64,000 nucleotides of DNA from the NCBI GenBank assembly GCA_007182875.1, contig AP019514.1, forward strand, positions 1,054,001 to 1,118,000, read 5' to 3'. A program made the position numbers and the translations under genes. This document shows positions 1 through 10,443 of this stretch, one piece after another. Within the stretch, counting starts at the first letter, position 1. The number at the start of each line of letters is the position of its first letter. The notes beneath the pieces were generated by a model. The model had not been told where the DNA came from and made no database searches. It saw nothing but the letters and a program-made list of their open reading frames with translations. The DNA is from Vreelandella sulfidaeris (GTDB taxonomy: Bacteria; Pseudomonadota; Gammaproteobacteria; Pseudomonadales; Halomonadaceae).

Positions 1-6
1 ACACCG

Positions 7-112
7 TATGGTTGTCATCCATGCGGTTAGAGATGGCTGATTTAGCATAAATATTAGTAATAATTTGTATATAAATAGAACTAAAGTTTATGTTTTTATG
101 CCGACAACCATA
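7..112. repeat. 10-bp perfect inverted repeat flanking an AT-rich stretch
   Basis: TATGGTTGTC at 7-16 is repeated as its exact reverse complement at 103-112. The ~86 bases between are strongly AT-rich. The right arm overlaps the -10 element of the FliA-type promoter. It could be a regulator site or chance; nothing else supports a mobile element. Confidence 0.4.
82..107 (+). promoter_or_regulatory. FliA (sigma-28) type promoter for the chemoreceptor
   Basis: TAAAGTTT (82-89) and GCCGACAA (100-107) match the enterobacterial sigma-28 consensus TAAAGTTT-N11-GCCGATAA at 15 of 16 positions. The spacer is 10 bases here and contains a T5 run, so a lost T would restore 11. It lies 31 bases before the chemoreceptor start, as expected for a flagellar-regulon gene. 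Confidence 0.7.
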
Positions 113-138
113 TCTCGCTTACTTATTAGGACGTTTCC

Positions 139-1762
139 ATGCTCTCACGGTTCAAGATCGGCACACGCTTAGCATTGGCGTTTGGTTTGGTTTCGCTATT
201 TCTCCTGGGGACCTTAATAGCAGGGGTGATGGGAATCACCGTTACTAAAAATACCGCCCAGAGAACCTTGAACACGGATGTAGCGTTAGCGAGCAACGCA
301 GCGGAGATCCAACGCCTTTCGCTGCAAGCGCGACGCTTTGAAAAGGATATCTTTATCAATATCGATAGTCCTGAGCGGGTGGTGGACTATCAGCAACGTT
401 GGGTTGCCACCGTCGAGGAAATTCAGACTACCTTTGAGCTGGGGGGCAGCTTTCTGAACAAAATAGCCTAGATGTTTTGTACCAACAGGCGCAAGGCGTT
501 CTTCAAGGATACGTTGAGGGCTTTATGACGGTTTACCGTCAGATTGAGCGTGGGAGCATTACCGACACCTCCCAAGCCAACCTGGCGTTCAGTGAGCATA
601 AAGACAGTATCTACCGGCTTGAGGAGCTGGCGGACGAAATCAGTCTAGTGGCTGATGCGGGTGTTAAAGCCGCCAATGAGGCGATAAATGCAAAGTATCG
701 AGCCACCCTTTGGCAGCTTTGTATCTTTTCTGGGGTGGCGCTGTTGATGGCTCTGGCATTGGCCATTGCCATTACGCGCAGTATCGTATTGCCCTTGCGG
801 AGAGCCGTTGAGGTCGCCCAGCGTGTAGCGGAAGGCGATTTGCGTCACGATATTACACTCACCGGGCGGGATGAAACCGCTCAGCTATTGAGTTCGATGG
901 CCTACATGAGCAAGCAGCTTACGACGCTGGTCGCCTCACTACGTGATTCAAGCGAAAATGTCTTGAACGGGGCTAATGAGATTGCCCAAGGGGGCAGGAA
1001 CTTGCCGCTCGTACTGAGCAGCAGGCGGCTGCCTTACAGGAAACGGCTTCAAGCATGGAGGAGATGACGGCAACGGTTCGCCAGAACAGCGATTCAACCA
1101 AAGAGGCTGATACGTTGGCCCATAATGCTTCGCGGCAGATGCAAAGTGGTGGTGAAGAAGTGGCGCGAAGCGTGGAATTAATGCGCGAAGTGACGGCCGC
1201 ATCGCTTAGCATGAACAAGATCGTTGAAGCCATCGATGCGATCGCCTTTCAGACCAATATTTTGGCCCTTAATGCCTCCGTGGAAGCGGCGCGTGCTGGT
1301 GAGAAAGGTCGTGGGTTTGCGGTAGTGGCAACCGAAGTTCGTTCGCTGGCAAGCCGCAGTGCCGCGTCAGCCAGCGAGATTCGCAGCATGCTGGATGATA
1401 CGCGGGGCAAAATAAAGCTATGTTCTGATCAAGCGGAGCGAGGAGCAGCGACCATTGGTCAAACGGAAGCAGTGATTCAGCGTCTTGCTATGCTGATGGC
1501 CGAGGTATCCTCCGCCACTCGTGAACAAAGTAGTGGTATTGAGCAGATTAATACTGCTATTACCGAGATGGACTCTACCACTCAACAGAACAGTACGTTG
1601 GTTCAGCAGTCGACTAACGCGGCACTTTCCTTGGAAGATCAAGCTGGGCGTCTTCGCGAGTTGGTAGCTGCTTTCCAAATAGATGACGCTGTCGTGAGAA
1701 GTGAATCAGCGCATAAACCAGCAATGACCTTGCCCTCAGCGATAAGCCATACGGCGTTTTAA
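139..1762 (+). CDS. methyl-accepting chemotaxis protein (frameshifted)
   Basis: Membrane chemoreceptor that passes ligand signals to CheA/CheW. TM1 lies near residues 12-34, then a ~160-residue periplasmic helical domain, TM2 near 195-215 and HAMP. The cytoplasmic hairpin has the conserved tip AFQTNILALNASVEAARAG near residue 370. The gene starts at ATG 139 after AGGA. Two single-base losses break it: near 468, where an extra A restores NKNSLDV, and near 1000, between ANEIAQGG and LAARTEQQAAALQE. No C-terminal CheR/CheB-tethering pentapeptide is seen; it ends SHTAF. The ligand is unknown. Its own FliA-type promoter suggests co-regulation with motility. Confidence 0.9.
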
Positions 1763-1824
1763 TCAATCGCTAGTTTGCTTAAGTGTAGACAGCCTGATTA
1801 TCAAAATAACCGCTCGCACGACAG

Positions 1825-1860
1825 AACAACAACGGCGCCTCAAGGGCGCCGTTATTGTTT
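1825..1860. terminator. bidirectional rho-independent terminator
   Basis: AACGGCGCC (1831-1839) pairs with GGCGCCGTT (1845-1853), and flanking AACAA/TTGTT extend the stem. A-rich and T-rich tracts on the two sides suit both the chemoreceptor (+) and rnb (-), which converge here. Confidence 0.8.
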
Positions 1861-1874
1861 AACGTGGATGTAGC

Positions 1875-3809
1875 CTAGGCAACGGGTTTAGCTACCAACG
1901 AGCGGGTCTCTTCGCGGGCTTCGGTCAAGATAACGCGAAGCGGATCGCCTAACTTATAACGCTCTTCGCCTTCGATCTGGATACGTCCCTCTTTATCATC
2001 AATGACCACTTTACTGCGGTCACTGTGCATTAAAGGGGCGGGAACAAAGGCGGTTGCGCCATTTTCCAGCAGACGAACGCGCATACCGCCACGGTTGATG
2101 GCCATGATTTCGGCCTCAAAGGTGTCTTGGTTCTGCGCGGCGGGCGTCAGGTAGCGCACGTAGAGCCAGTCTTTCACGTCGCGCTCGGCCATGCGGTTCA
2201 GGCGGCGACGCTCCGTCAGTTGCTCGGTGAGCTGCTGGGTGGCTTCGGCGGGCGCCTGTTCGCCTTTCAGTACGCGCTTGATCAGGCGGTGGTTAACCAT
2301 ATCGCCATACTTACGAATCGGTGAAGTCCAAGTCGCGTAGGCGGCAAGGCCCAAGCCAAAGTGCGGGCCGGGCTGCGCGGACATCATGGTGAAGCCCTGG
2401 AAGCGGCGCAGGCGCGCATCCAGCCAGGCGTCATCGCGGCTTTCCAGCGCACGCTTGAGCTCGGTGTAGCGGGCCAGTTCGGTCAGTGCTTCGCGTTCGA
2501 CCACGATCTCTTGCCCTGCCAGGAACTCCTGGGCGGCTTCGGCTTTCGGGCTCGAACGCGCGGTGCACATTAAAGATACCGTGGCCGATATGCTGGGCCA
2601 GGAAGTCCGCGCAGCAGGCATTCGCCACAATCATCGACTCTTCGATCATGCGATTGGCAATGCGGCGCTCTTCGGTGCGCACCGCCAATACGTTGCCAGC
2701 GGGATCGAGATCAAACACGTAGTCGGGGCGGTCTTTAAACACCAACGCGTGTTCGTTGCGCCAAGCTGTACGCGCCTCGGTCAAATCACGCAGCGCAGTC
2801 AACTGCTCGGCAATATCATCGGCGGGCGCCCATTCACCTTGGCCTTCGATCCAATCGGAGACGTTATCGTAAACGAGCTTGGCGTGGGATTTAACGTTCG
2901 CCGCAAAAAAGCGATACTCGCCCAGGCTGCCGTCGGCATTGATATCCAGCGTGCAGGCCAGCGCGGGGCGCTCTTTACCTTCCCATAGCGAGCAGAGATC
3001 GTCTGCCAGCTGCTCCGGCAGCATGGTGACGTTCTGGCCGGGCAGGTAAACGGTAAAGGCGCGGGTACGCGCTTCTAAGTCAGCGGCGTGGCCTTCTGCT
3101 ACGTAAGCGGTAGGGTCGGCAATGGCCACGCTCAGGCGCCAGCCGCCTTCCTCGCGAGGTGCGATGTGCAGGGCATCGTCCATATCGCGGGTCTTCACCA
3201 TCGATGGTGAAAAAGGGCGTGGCGGTTAAGTCTTCGCGAGTCAGGCCTTCATCCAGCAGCGGCCAATCGGTACCCGCATCGGGGCACTCTTGCTCTAGCG
3301 CGTGGCGTGCAAGCGTGACCCGCCACGGCACTGCCGGGTCATCGCTTTTGGCGACCAGCTCATCAATCTGGGCAAAGAAGGCGCGGTCATCGGCTTTCAG
3401 CGGATGACGCACCAAGCGTGCAACGACCCAATCGCCGTCAGCAATGCTCTCTTCATCAAGATTGTTCTTAATTCGCGCCTTGATAACGTTTTTAATCGAC
3501 GGATGGTCGGGCACCACGGCCAGACGACCTTCGCGCTTCTGAACGCGGGCCACAAATCGATCCAGCCCAGCTTCAATCAGCTTTTCAGGCTCAACCGATT
3601 TTTGTCACCGTTTTCGTGAATAACCGCTTCCACACGGTCACCGTGCAGCACTTGCTTCATGGCGGGCGGCGGCACGAAATAGGATTCATCGTCGTCAGTT
3701 TCGAGAAAACCGAAACCTTTGTCGGTGGTTTTGATCACCCCTTCAGCACGGGGGTGGTTTGACGAATCTGTTGCTTGAGCTGGGCAAGCATGGCGTTATT
3801 CTGAAGCAT
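1875..3809 (-). CDS. rnb: exoribonuclease II (frameshifted)
   Basis: Processive 3'-to-5' hydrolase of single-stranded RNA. Order: N-terminal OB/cold-shock domains; catalytic RNB domain with [22 protein letters not shown] and [11 protein letters not shown]-terminal S1 domain. Start [14 protein letters not shown] and end VAKPVA match E. coli RNase II from end to end, which separates it from longer RNase R. Four frameshifts: near 3757 (LKGVIK needs one G), 3600 (KKSVEPE needs one A), 3205 (EDTRDMDD needs one A) and 2560 (FEPKAEAAQ, one C too many). Apparently monocistronic and convergent with the chemoreceptor. Confidence 0.92.
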
Positions 3810-3918
3810 GAGCTCAATCAGTTGGCGAGAGTTAGGGTGCCACTATACGGATTCCCGCTTGCCACGCCAATTGCCGCTATAGGAAGGTGACGCTGATGAC
3901 GGCGCGTCAAAGGCTTAC

Positions 3919-4767
3919 ATGCGCTCGAAAGAATCGGTTAAGCTAAATACCCATGCTGATGGAGCGCACTATGACCCCCGCCTGATTGTTTCTGACTTGG
4001 ATGGCACGTTGCTGGGCAGCGATCACCGATTACACGCAGACACTATTGAGGTATTGAGAACGCTGGTGAACCACGGGCATCAGTTAGTGCTCGCCTCGGG
4101 CCGTCATTATGCCGACATGCGAGTGTTCAGGGACCAGCTCGACCTGCCTATACATCTGATCAGCAGTAACGGCGCCTACACCCACGACCCGGACGATCAG
4201 TTGCTGGATGCCAACCACGTTGACCCTCGCCAGGCCGCGGCACTGATTCGACTTCCACGTCCGGACGGCGTGCGCTTGAGCCTGTATATGGATGACGCCT
4301 GGTATATCGATGCCGAGATGCCAAGCTATCTGAACATGCACGCTGCCACAGGCTTTGCTTATCAGGTCGTGCCGCCTGAAAAGATGCCTACCGAAGGAAT
4401 TGGCAAGATTCTTTATGGCGGGCCTCCTGATGCGCTGTTCAAGATCGAGACGTCGATCCGCGAGATCAGCGACGGCATGCTGCACGTGACTTACTCAACC
4501 AGCGATTCACTGGAGATCATGGCAGGGGGCGTCAATAAGGGAGTGGCGCTATCGGCGCTGCTCAAACGACTCTCGATTGCGCCTGAAGACTGTCTGGCCT
4601 TTGGCGATAACCTCAACGATGTCGAGATGTTGAGCCTAGTGGGCGAGCCGCACTTTATGCTGAACTCGCATCCGGAGATGGCCGGGCATCTGAGTGCCGC
4701 ACGCCAGATAGGTCATCACGGCGAAGCGGCCGTGGCTGTGCTGTTGCGCGAGCGGTTTGGGCTTTAA
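3919..4767 (+). CDS. Cof-type HAD-superfamily phosphatase
   Basis: Intact 282-residue cytoplasmic phosphatase of the HAD IIB (Cof/YidA/YbjI) type. Motif I is VSDLDGTLLG, with the nucleophile Asp near residue 26. Motif II is LASGRHY, motif III includes the Lys of NKGVALSALL, and motif IV is AFGDNLNDVEML. The family hydrolyses sugar phosphates and similar phosphometabolites. The position beside a glucose-uptake locus fits a sugar-phosphate substrate, but that is inference. An N-terminal extension of ~20 residues precedes the HAD core, so a start further inside is possible. Confidence 0.88.
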   Translation: MRSKESVKLNTHADGAHYDPRLIVSDLDGTLLGSDHRLHADTIEVLRTLVNHGHQLVLASGRHYADMRVFRDQLDLPIHLISSNGAYTHDPDDQLLDANHVDPRQAAALIRLPRPDGVRLSLYMDDAWYIDAEMPSYLNMHAATGFAYQVVPPEKMPTEGIGKILYGGPPDALFKIETSIREISDGMLHVTYSTSDSLEIMAGGVNKGVALSALLKRLSIAPEDCLAFGDNLNDVEMLSLVGEPHFMLNSHPEMAGHLSAARQIGHHGEAAVAVLLRERFGL

Positions 4768-4883
4768 GCGCTATAGTTCACGATGCTAATGCAACCTTGG
4801 TCGTAGCGGTATTGCTACTATTTAGCGTCTCCACCATCATCAAAGCCCAATAACGACAATAGTGTAGGGCTAAACCCGCTGCG

Positions 4884-5608
4884 ATGACGACAATCCCCGC
4901 TACTTTAATTGTGGTCGACGATGACCCGGAAATTTGTGAACTGCTTGCTGACTACCTGGGGCGGCACGGTTACCGGGTCTTTACGGCAGACGGTGCCCAA
5001 GCGCTCCATTCGCTGCGCGCGGAACACACCCTGACTTGCTGATTGTCGATTTAATGCTGCCCGGGGACGACGGCTTTACCATCTGCCGCGAGGTCCGTAA
5101 GCACAGCGATGTGCCGATCATTATGCTTACCGCCAGCGCCGATGAGACCGACCGTATTCTAGGCCTTGAACTGGGTGCCGATGATTATCTGGGCAAGCCG
5201 TTTAACCCACGCGAATTGCTGGCGCGCATTAAAGCGGTACTGCGCCGCACTCGCAGTGTGCCGCCTGCGCTGCCCGCCGGGCAGGCGCGCTGGGTCAGTT
5301 TTGGTAATTGGCAGCTCGACCGCATGACTCGCGAGTTGATTGACCTGCAGGGCGAGCGCGCCGCGCTTTCAGGGGCTGATTTTCAGCTATTGCAGGTGTT
5401 TTTAGAGCACCCGGCGAAGGTACTCACTCGGGATGATCTCTACGCGCTTACCCGTGGGCGGGATGCGCCACCACTTGACCGCTCCATTGATGTTCATGTC
5501 TGCCGCCTGCGTCAACGGTTGGGTGAAGATGCTCAGCACTCGCAGTTAATTCGCACGGTGCGCGGCGCGGGCTATGTGTTAACTGCCCAGGTAGACGCAC
5601 TAACGTGA
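4884..5608 (+). CDS. gltR: OmpR-family response regulator, GltR-like (frameshifted)
   Basis: DNA-binding response regulator: receiver domain (acidic pocket VVDDD, phospho-Asp in IVDLMLPGDDG, Lys in LGKPFNPREL) then a winged-helix trans_reg_C domain (SIDVHVCRLRQRLGEDA). One frameshift near 5030: adding a C to the CCC run joins AEHT to PDLLIVDLM. Its stop overlaps the kinase start by four bases (GTGA). The order regulator-kinase-gtsABCD is that of Pseudomonas GltR/GtrS, which control glucose transport. The symbol rests on this synteny plus the domain type. Confidence 0.82.
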
Positions 5609-7139
5609 AACACGTTGGGTGGGCTGAGACCAGACGACGCTTATCCAGACGAGTGGCCCGCTGGCTGCCGGCGTCGCTGCGCGGGCGCTTTGTAATCATC
5701 ATGATCGCTGGTGTGCTGGTCGCCCAAGGGGCCAGCTACGCGATCTGGACCTCCCAGGTGCGCTCCAGCCACTTGGCACAGCTTGATGAGCTCTCCACCA
5801 ATATGGCGTTTAGTATCGCCTCCACCATGAAGTTTTTCCGCTCGCTGCCCGTCGACTACCGCCATATCGTGCTCGATCAACTGCGTAATATGGGCGGCAC
5901 GCGTTTTTCGTCAGCGTTAACGAGCGCAGGCTCACCATCGATGATATTGGTTCGGGACCGGAAAAGAGGTGGTTGTTAACAATGTGCGCTCGGTGCTCAC
6001 CCAGCAGCTTAATATCGATGATGTGATTGTCGAGTTTTCCCGCCCGGAAAACCTGCGGGTGCTGAATAATGAAGTGCTGCTCTATGATCTGCCGCCGCGG
6101 TGGGGCAACATAGCCTGCTGATGGAACCGCTCTCGCCACCGATTCTGGTCGTCCAACTGGAGCTTGCCCCGGACACCTGGCTATATGTGGCCACGCTCTT
6201 GGGCGTACCGGATATTTTCAGCGGCTATCGCTGGCTCTCTGAGGAGCGTTTGCTGGTCGGGCTATTGGTGCTACTGAGCGTGCTGGCGCTCTCGCTATTG
6301 GGCATCACCAGTGTGACCCGCCCCTTGGCGCGGCTTTCGCGGGCAGCCAATCAATTGGGCGATGATTTGGATATGCCGCCGCTAAAAGAGAGCGGCCCCA
6401 AAGAGGTCGCTGCCACCGCCGTAGCGTTCAACCGCATGCAGCGGCGCATCCGCGAGCAGATTGAGGAGCGCGAGCGGCTTTTCTCGGCGATCTCCCATGA
6501 TTTGAAGACCCCCTTAACCCGGATGCGCCTACGCGCCGAAATGCTCGAAGATGATTACCAGCGCGAGCGCTTTGCGCTTCTTTGGATGAGCTGGATAGCC
6601 TGGTCAAGGGCGCCTTGGCCTCGGTGAAAGGCTTGGATCTGCACGAGGAGCCAGCGCCCGTCGACCTGGTGGCGCTGCTTGAAGAGCTGGCTGAAGAACT
6701 TAGCCTGCAGGGCGAACGACTGATTATTGAGAAAACCAATCATCCAGTTGCACCGCTGATCGCTAAACCGCTGGCACTTAAGCGCTGTCTGGCGAACCTG
6801 CTTGAGAATGCGGTGTTCTATGGCAAGCAGGCTGAAGTTCAACTGCTTGACGAGGGTGATGCGGTCACCCTGCGTATTCGCGATTACGGCCCTGGCATTC
6901 CCGAAGAGCAGCTAGGACGAGTGTTTTCGCCGTTTGTCCGCCTGGAACCGTCGCGCAGCCGACATACTGGTGGCAGCGGCCTGGGCCTAGGCATCGCTCG
7001 GCATATTGCCCGCGCCCACAGCGGCGATATTCAGCTCGCCAACCACGAAGAGCAAGGGCTGGTCGTGACCCTCTCGCTCCCCGGCAGGAAACTATTACAG
7101 GCTTGTAATAAAACCCCAACACTTTGCAGCACTCAGTAA
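5605..7139 (+). CDS. gtrS: sensor histidine kinase, GtrS-like (frameshifted)
   Basis: Inner-membrane kinase partner of the preceding regulator. GTG start overlapping its stop; TM1 near residues 28-50, periplasmic sensor domain, TM2 near 212-235 and HAMP. HisKA holds the phospho-acceptor His in [14 protein letters not shown]; HATPase has N-box [12 protein letters not shown]1 DYGPGIP and G2 GGSGLGLGI. Frameshifts near 5905, 5960, 6110 and 6588 are each repaired by one base in a T, A, G or T run. In Pseudomonas GtrS senses 2-ketogluconate or 6-phosphogluconate; the ligand here is inferred only from synteny. Confidence 0.82.
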
Positions 7140-7219
7140 CTCCCGTTGACGCTCGCCTTGGCGTAACCTCTTCGGTGTCGAACGTCCGAGCGGACAACAA
7201 CAATATAAGGAGTTACTCC

Positions 7220-8477
7220 ATGTCGACGTTGAAGAAAACGACTCTCACGCTTGCCCTGGCAGGCGTCACGCTAGCTTCTACCGCCCACGCTAACGAAGTG
7301 GAAGTGTTGCACTGGTGGACTTCCGGTGGCGAAGCCCGCGCCGCTAACGTACTCAAAGAGTTAATGGAAGCCGAAGGCTACGGTTGGCAGGATTTTGCCG
7401 TGACGGGGCGGCGGTGAAACCGCCATGACGGTGCTTAAGTCTCGCGCCATGTCGGGCAACCCGCCTTCAGCGGCCCAGATTAAAGGCCCCGAGATTCAGG
7501 AGTGGGGCGAGTTGGGCCTGCTGGGTGACTTGAACGGCGTTGCCGACGCCGAAGGTTGGGATGAACTGCTGCCCGAAGTGGTGGCCGATGTCATGCGCTA
7601 CGACGGCCAATACGTGGCGGTACCTGTTAACGTGCACCGGGTAAACTGGCTGTGGGCCAACCCCGAAGTACTGGAGGCGGCAGGGGTCGAAATGCCCACC
7701 ACCTTGGATGAACTGTTCGAAGCCGGTGAGGCTATCCGCGAAGCGGGCTATGTACCGTTGGCACACGGTGGGCAAGCATGGCAGGACGCGACGGTATTCG
7801 AAAGTGTGCTGTTAGGTGGCCAAGGCGTTGAGTTTTATCAGCAGGCGTTGGTCGAGCTTGACCCGGAAGCGCTGGGTGGTGAGCAGATGATCGCTGCACT
7901 TGAAGACTTCAAACGTACTCGGGAGCTAATGGATGAGGGCATGCCTGGGCGCGACTGGAACATCGCCACGGCCATGGTGATTGAAGGGGACGCCGGGTTT
8001 CAGCTCATGGGCGATTGGGCGAAAGGCGAGTTTACTGCGGCAGGACTGACCGCTGGGGAAGATTACCTTTGTGCCGCAGCACCGGGCACCCAAGATGCGT
8101 TCACCTTCAATATTGATAGCCTCGCCATGTTCCGGGTCACCGACGAGGATGAGCGCGAGGCACAGCAGGCGCTTGCCCGCTTGGTGCTTGAGCCTACCTT
8201 CCAAGAAGCGTTTAACCTCGCCAAAGGCTCCATTCCAGCGCGGCCGGACCTGGATATGAACGAGTTCGATAGCTGTGCTCAGCAGTCGTTGGCCGATTTC
8301 CAGCGTACCGCCGAAGAGGGCGGTTTAGTGCCGAGTATGGCCCACGGTATGGCTGTGCGTGCGGATGTGCAGGGCGCTATTTTCGATGTGGTCACCAACT
8401 ACTTCAACGACGCCGACATGCCCGCTGAAGAAGCGGCAGAACGTATGGTGAGCGCCGCCGAAGCGGCTTCTTTCTAG
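7220..8477 (+). CDS. gtsA: glucose-type ABC importer, periplasmic binding protein (frameshifted)
   Basis: Extracellular solute-binding protein, ~420 residues, delivering sugar to GtsBC. ATG 7220 follows TAAGGAG; signal peptide ends THAH/TAHA near residue 23. Family hallmarks of GtsA are [49 protein letters not shown] and [11 protein letters not shown]. One frameshift near 7405 in the G-rich segment coding FAVTGGGGETAM (two bases short or one extra). First gene of the transporter operon. A GC-rich hairpin just after it may raise its level relative to the permeases. Glucose or mannose is the expected substrate. Confidence 0.9.
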
Positions 8478-8500
8478 GTTTTCTAGCGCTTGCGTTCTCC

Positions 8501-8525
8501 AGGCGCCGCTGCAACGGCGGCGCCT
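8501..8525 (+). promoter_or_regulatory. intercistronic stem-loop after gtsA
   Basis: AGGCGCCGC (8501-8509) pairs perfectly with GCGGCGCCT (8517-8525) around a 7-base loop. No U-run follows, so it looks like an mRNA-stabilising or attenuating hairpin, as often found between binding-protein and permease genes, not a full terminator. Confidence 0.6.
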
Positions 8526-8530
8526 ATTCT

Positions 8531-8593
8531 GCTTAGCAAGAACACTATTTTGCTTAGTAAGAACATTATGCTGCTTGGCAAGGATACTTCTCC
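8531..8593. repeat. 21-bp tandem repeat, three phased copies
   Basis: Three consecutive 21-base units start at 8531, 8552 and 8573, each beginning GCTTAG or GCTTGG and continuing (C/T)AAG(A/G)A. They fill the gap between the gtsA hairpin and gtsB. The period is two helical turns and seven codons. Confidence 0.75.
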
Positions 8594-8610
8594 ATGAGAG
8601 ATTCCCTCCC

Positions 8611-9537
8611 ATGAAAAATACCTCTGCGACGCCTTTAGGGGCTGGCGCTAAGCGATCGACGCCCTCCGGTGGTTTGCAGGCGTGGTTGCCTCGCTTGGTG
8701 CTGGCACCGTCAGTGGCGATTTCGCTGTTCTTTGTTTACGGCTTCATGCTGTGGACGTTTGTGCTTTCGTTAACCAGCTCGCGCATGCTGCCTAGCTACG
8801 ACTTTGTTGGCTTTGGCCAATATGCGCGCTTAATGACCAATGAGCGCTGGTGGGTCGCCTCGACCAATCTGATGATCTTTGGCGTTCTATTCGTACTCGT
8901 TTGTCTCGTCATTGGCTCGCTGTTGGCCATTCTGCTCGATCAGAAAATTCGCCAGGAAGGCGCGCTGCGCACGATTTACCTCTACCCCATGGCGCTGTCG
9001 TTTATCGTTACCGGTGTGGTGTGGAAGTGGTTGCTTAACCCACAGTTGGGTATTCAGGCGATGGTGCAGAGCTGGGGCTTTGAGTCATTCCGATTTGATT
9101 GGATCACTGACCCGGATATGGCGATTTATACCCTGGTAATTGCCGCCGTATGGCAGGCGTCAGGCTTTGTCATGGCGCTGTTTTTAGCCGGGCTGCGGGG
9201 CATTGACGACAGTATTGTAAAAGCCGCCCAGTTGGATGGCGCCAGCTTGCCGCGTATTTATTGGCGCGTGGTGATGCCGTGCCTGCGCCCCGTAGTGTTC
9301 AGTGCGGTGATGATATTGGCGCATATCGCCATCAAGAGTTTTGATTTGGTCGTCGCGCTGACCGGCGGTGGGCCTGGCTACGCTACCGACTTACCCGCCA
9401 CCTTTATGTACGCCCACGCTTTTACCCGAGCGCAGATTGGCTTGGGCTCTGCCAGTGCCATGCTGATGTTGGGCGGTGTGTTGGCGATTTTGATTCCTTA
9501 TCTCTACTCCGAATTAAGGAGCCGCAAGCATGGCTAA
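8611..9537 (+). CDS. gtsB: sugar ABC transporter permease GtsB
   Basis: Inner-membrane permease of the MalF/UgpA type, ~308 residues and about six TM helices. The EAA loop reads KAAQLDGASLPRIYWRVVMP near residue 205, the contact site for the ATPase. ATG 8611 is chosen because homology starts soon after it; upstream in-frame codons fall in the tandem repeat. Its last 8 bases overlap the gtsC start (ATGGCTAA), implying translational coupling. No frameshift is visible. Confidence 0.88.
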   Translation: MKNTSATPLGAGAKRSTPSGGLQAWLPRLVLAPSVAISLFFVYGFMLWTFVLSLTSSRMLPSYDFVGFGQYARLMTNERWWVASTNLMIFGVLFVLVCLVIGSLLAILLDQKIRQEGALRTIYLYPMALSFIVTGVVWKWLLNPQLGIQAMVQSWGFESFRFDWITDPDMAIYTLVIAAVWQASGFVMALFLAGLRGIDDSIVKAAQLDGASLPRIYWRVVMPCLRPVVFSAVMILAHIAIKSFDLVVALTGGGPGYATDLPATFMYAHAFTRAQIGLGSASAMLMLGGVLAILIPYLYSELRSRKHG

Positions 9538-10407
9538 TGTGATTCGTCGTCAGACGCCCGCTGCGCGGCTGGGCCGTGGCCTGCTCTATGGCGTACTGAT
9601 CCTCGCCGCGCTGTTCTATATTTTACCGCTGGTGGTCATGCTGATGACCTCGGTGAAACCGCTGAGCGAAATCAGCGCCGGGTCGCTGCTGTCACTGCCA
9701 CAAAGCCCGACCCTGGCGCCGTGGACAAAAGCTTGGGGAGAAGCCTGCACGGGAATGCGCTGCGATGGGGTAGGGGGTTACTTCTGGAACTCTTTGCCAT
9801 CGTCATTCCGGCTGTGCTGATCTCAACCACTATCGGTGCTCTGAACGGCTACGCGCTGACTAAATGGCGCTTTAAAGGCTCTGAATTAGTTTTTGCACTG
9901 ATGCTGTTTGGCTGTTTTATTCCCTTCCAGGTGGTGCTGTTGCCGATGGCGCAAACCCTCGGCTGGCTGGGGATTTCCAGTTCCCGCGCCGGGTTGATAC
10001 TGGTGCACGTGGTCTTTGGTATCGCCTTTACCACGTTGTTTTTCCCGCAACTTCTATGTGGGCATTCCTAACGAGCTGGTATCGGCGGCGAAGTTGGATG
10101 GCGCGGGCTTTTTCGCATCTTCTGGCGCATCCTGCTGCCAGTTTCCGCACCCATCATCGTGGTTTCGGTCATTTGGCAGTTCACTCAAATCTGGAATGAC
10201 TTCCTGTTTGGTGTGGCGTTTTCAGCCCATAACACCCAGCCGGTCACCGTTGCGCTCAATAACCTGGTGAATACCTCTACCGGCGTTCGCGAATACAACG
10301 TGGATATGGCGGCGGCGATGATTGCGGCGCTGCCCACGCTGGTGGTGTACGTATTGGCGGGAAAATATTTTGTGCGCGGGCTGACGGCGGGCTCGGTTAA
10401 AGGGTAG
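9530..10407 (+). CDS. gtsC: sugar ABC transporter permease GtsC (frameshifted)
   Basis: Second permease (MalG type, ~292 residues) of the glucose-type importer. N-terminal TM helix near residue 20, then TSVKPLSEISAGSLLSLP and GGYFWNS typical of GtsC. The EAA loop ELVSAAKLDGAGFFRIFWRI is seen once frames are joined. Three frameshifts: near 9793 (WNSFAIVIPA needs one T), 10042 (FFRNFYVG, one C extra) and 10110 (GFFRIFW needs one T). Overlaps gtsB by 8 bases. Confidence 0.87.
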
Positions 10408-10443
10408 TTATTTTAAAAGCCTAACAAAAATAGGATTTACATT

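Noticed and set aside
8325..8612. minus-strand frame with a LAKQ heptad repeat
   Set aside because: The repeat is just the translation of the 21-bp intergenic array, and most of the frame is antisense to gtsA.
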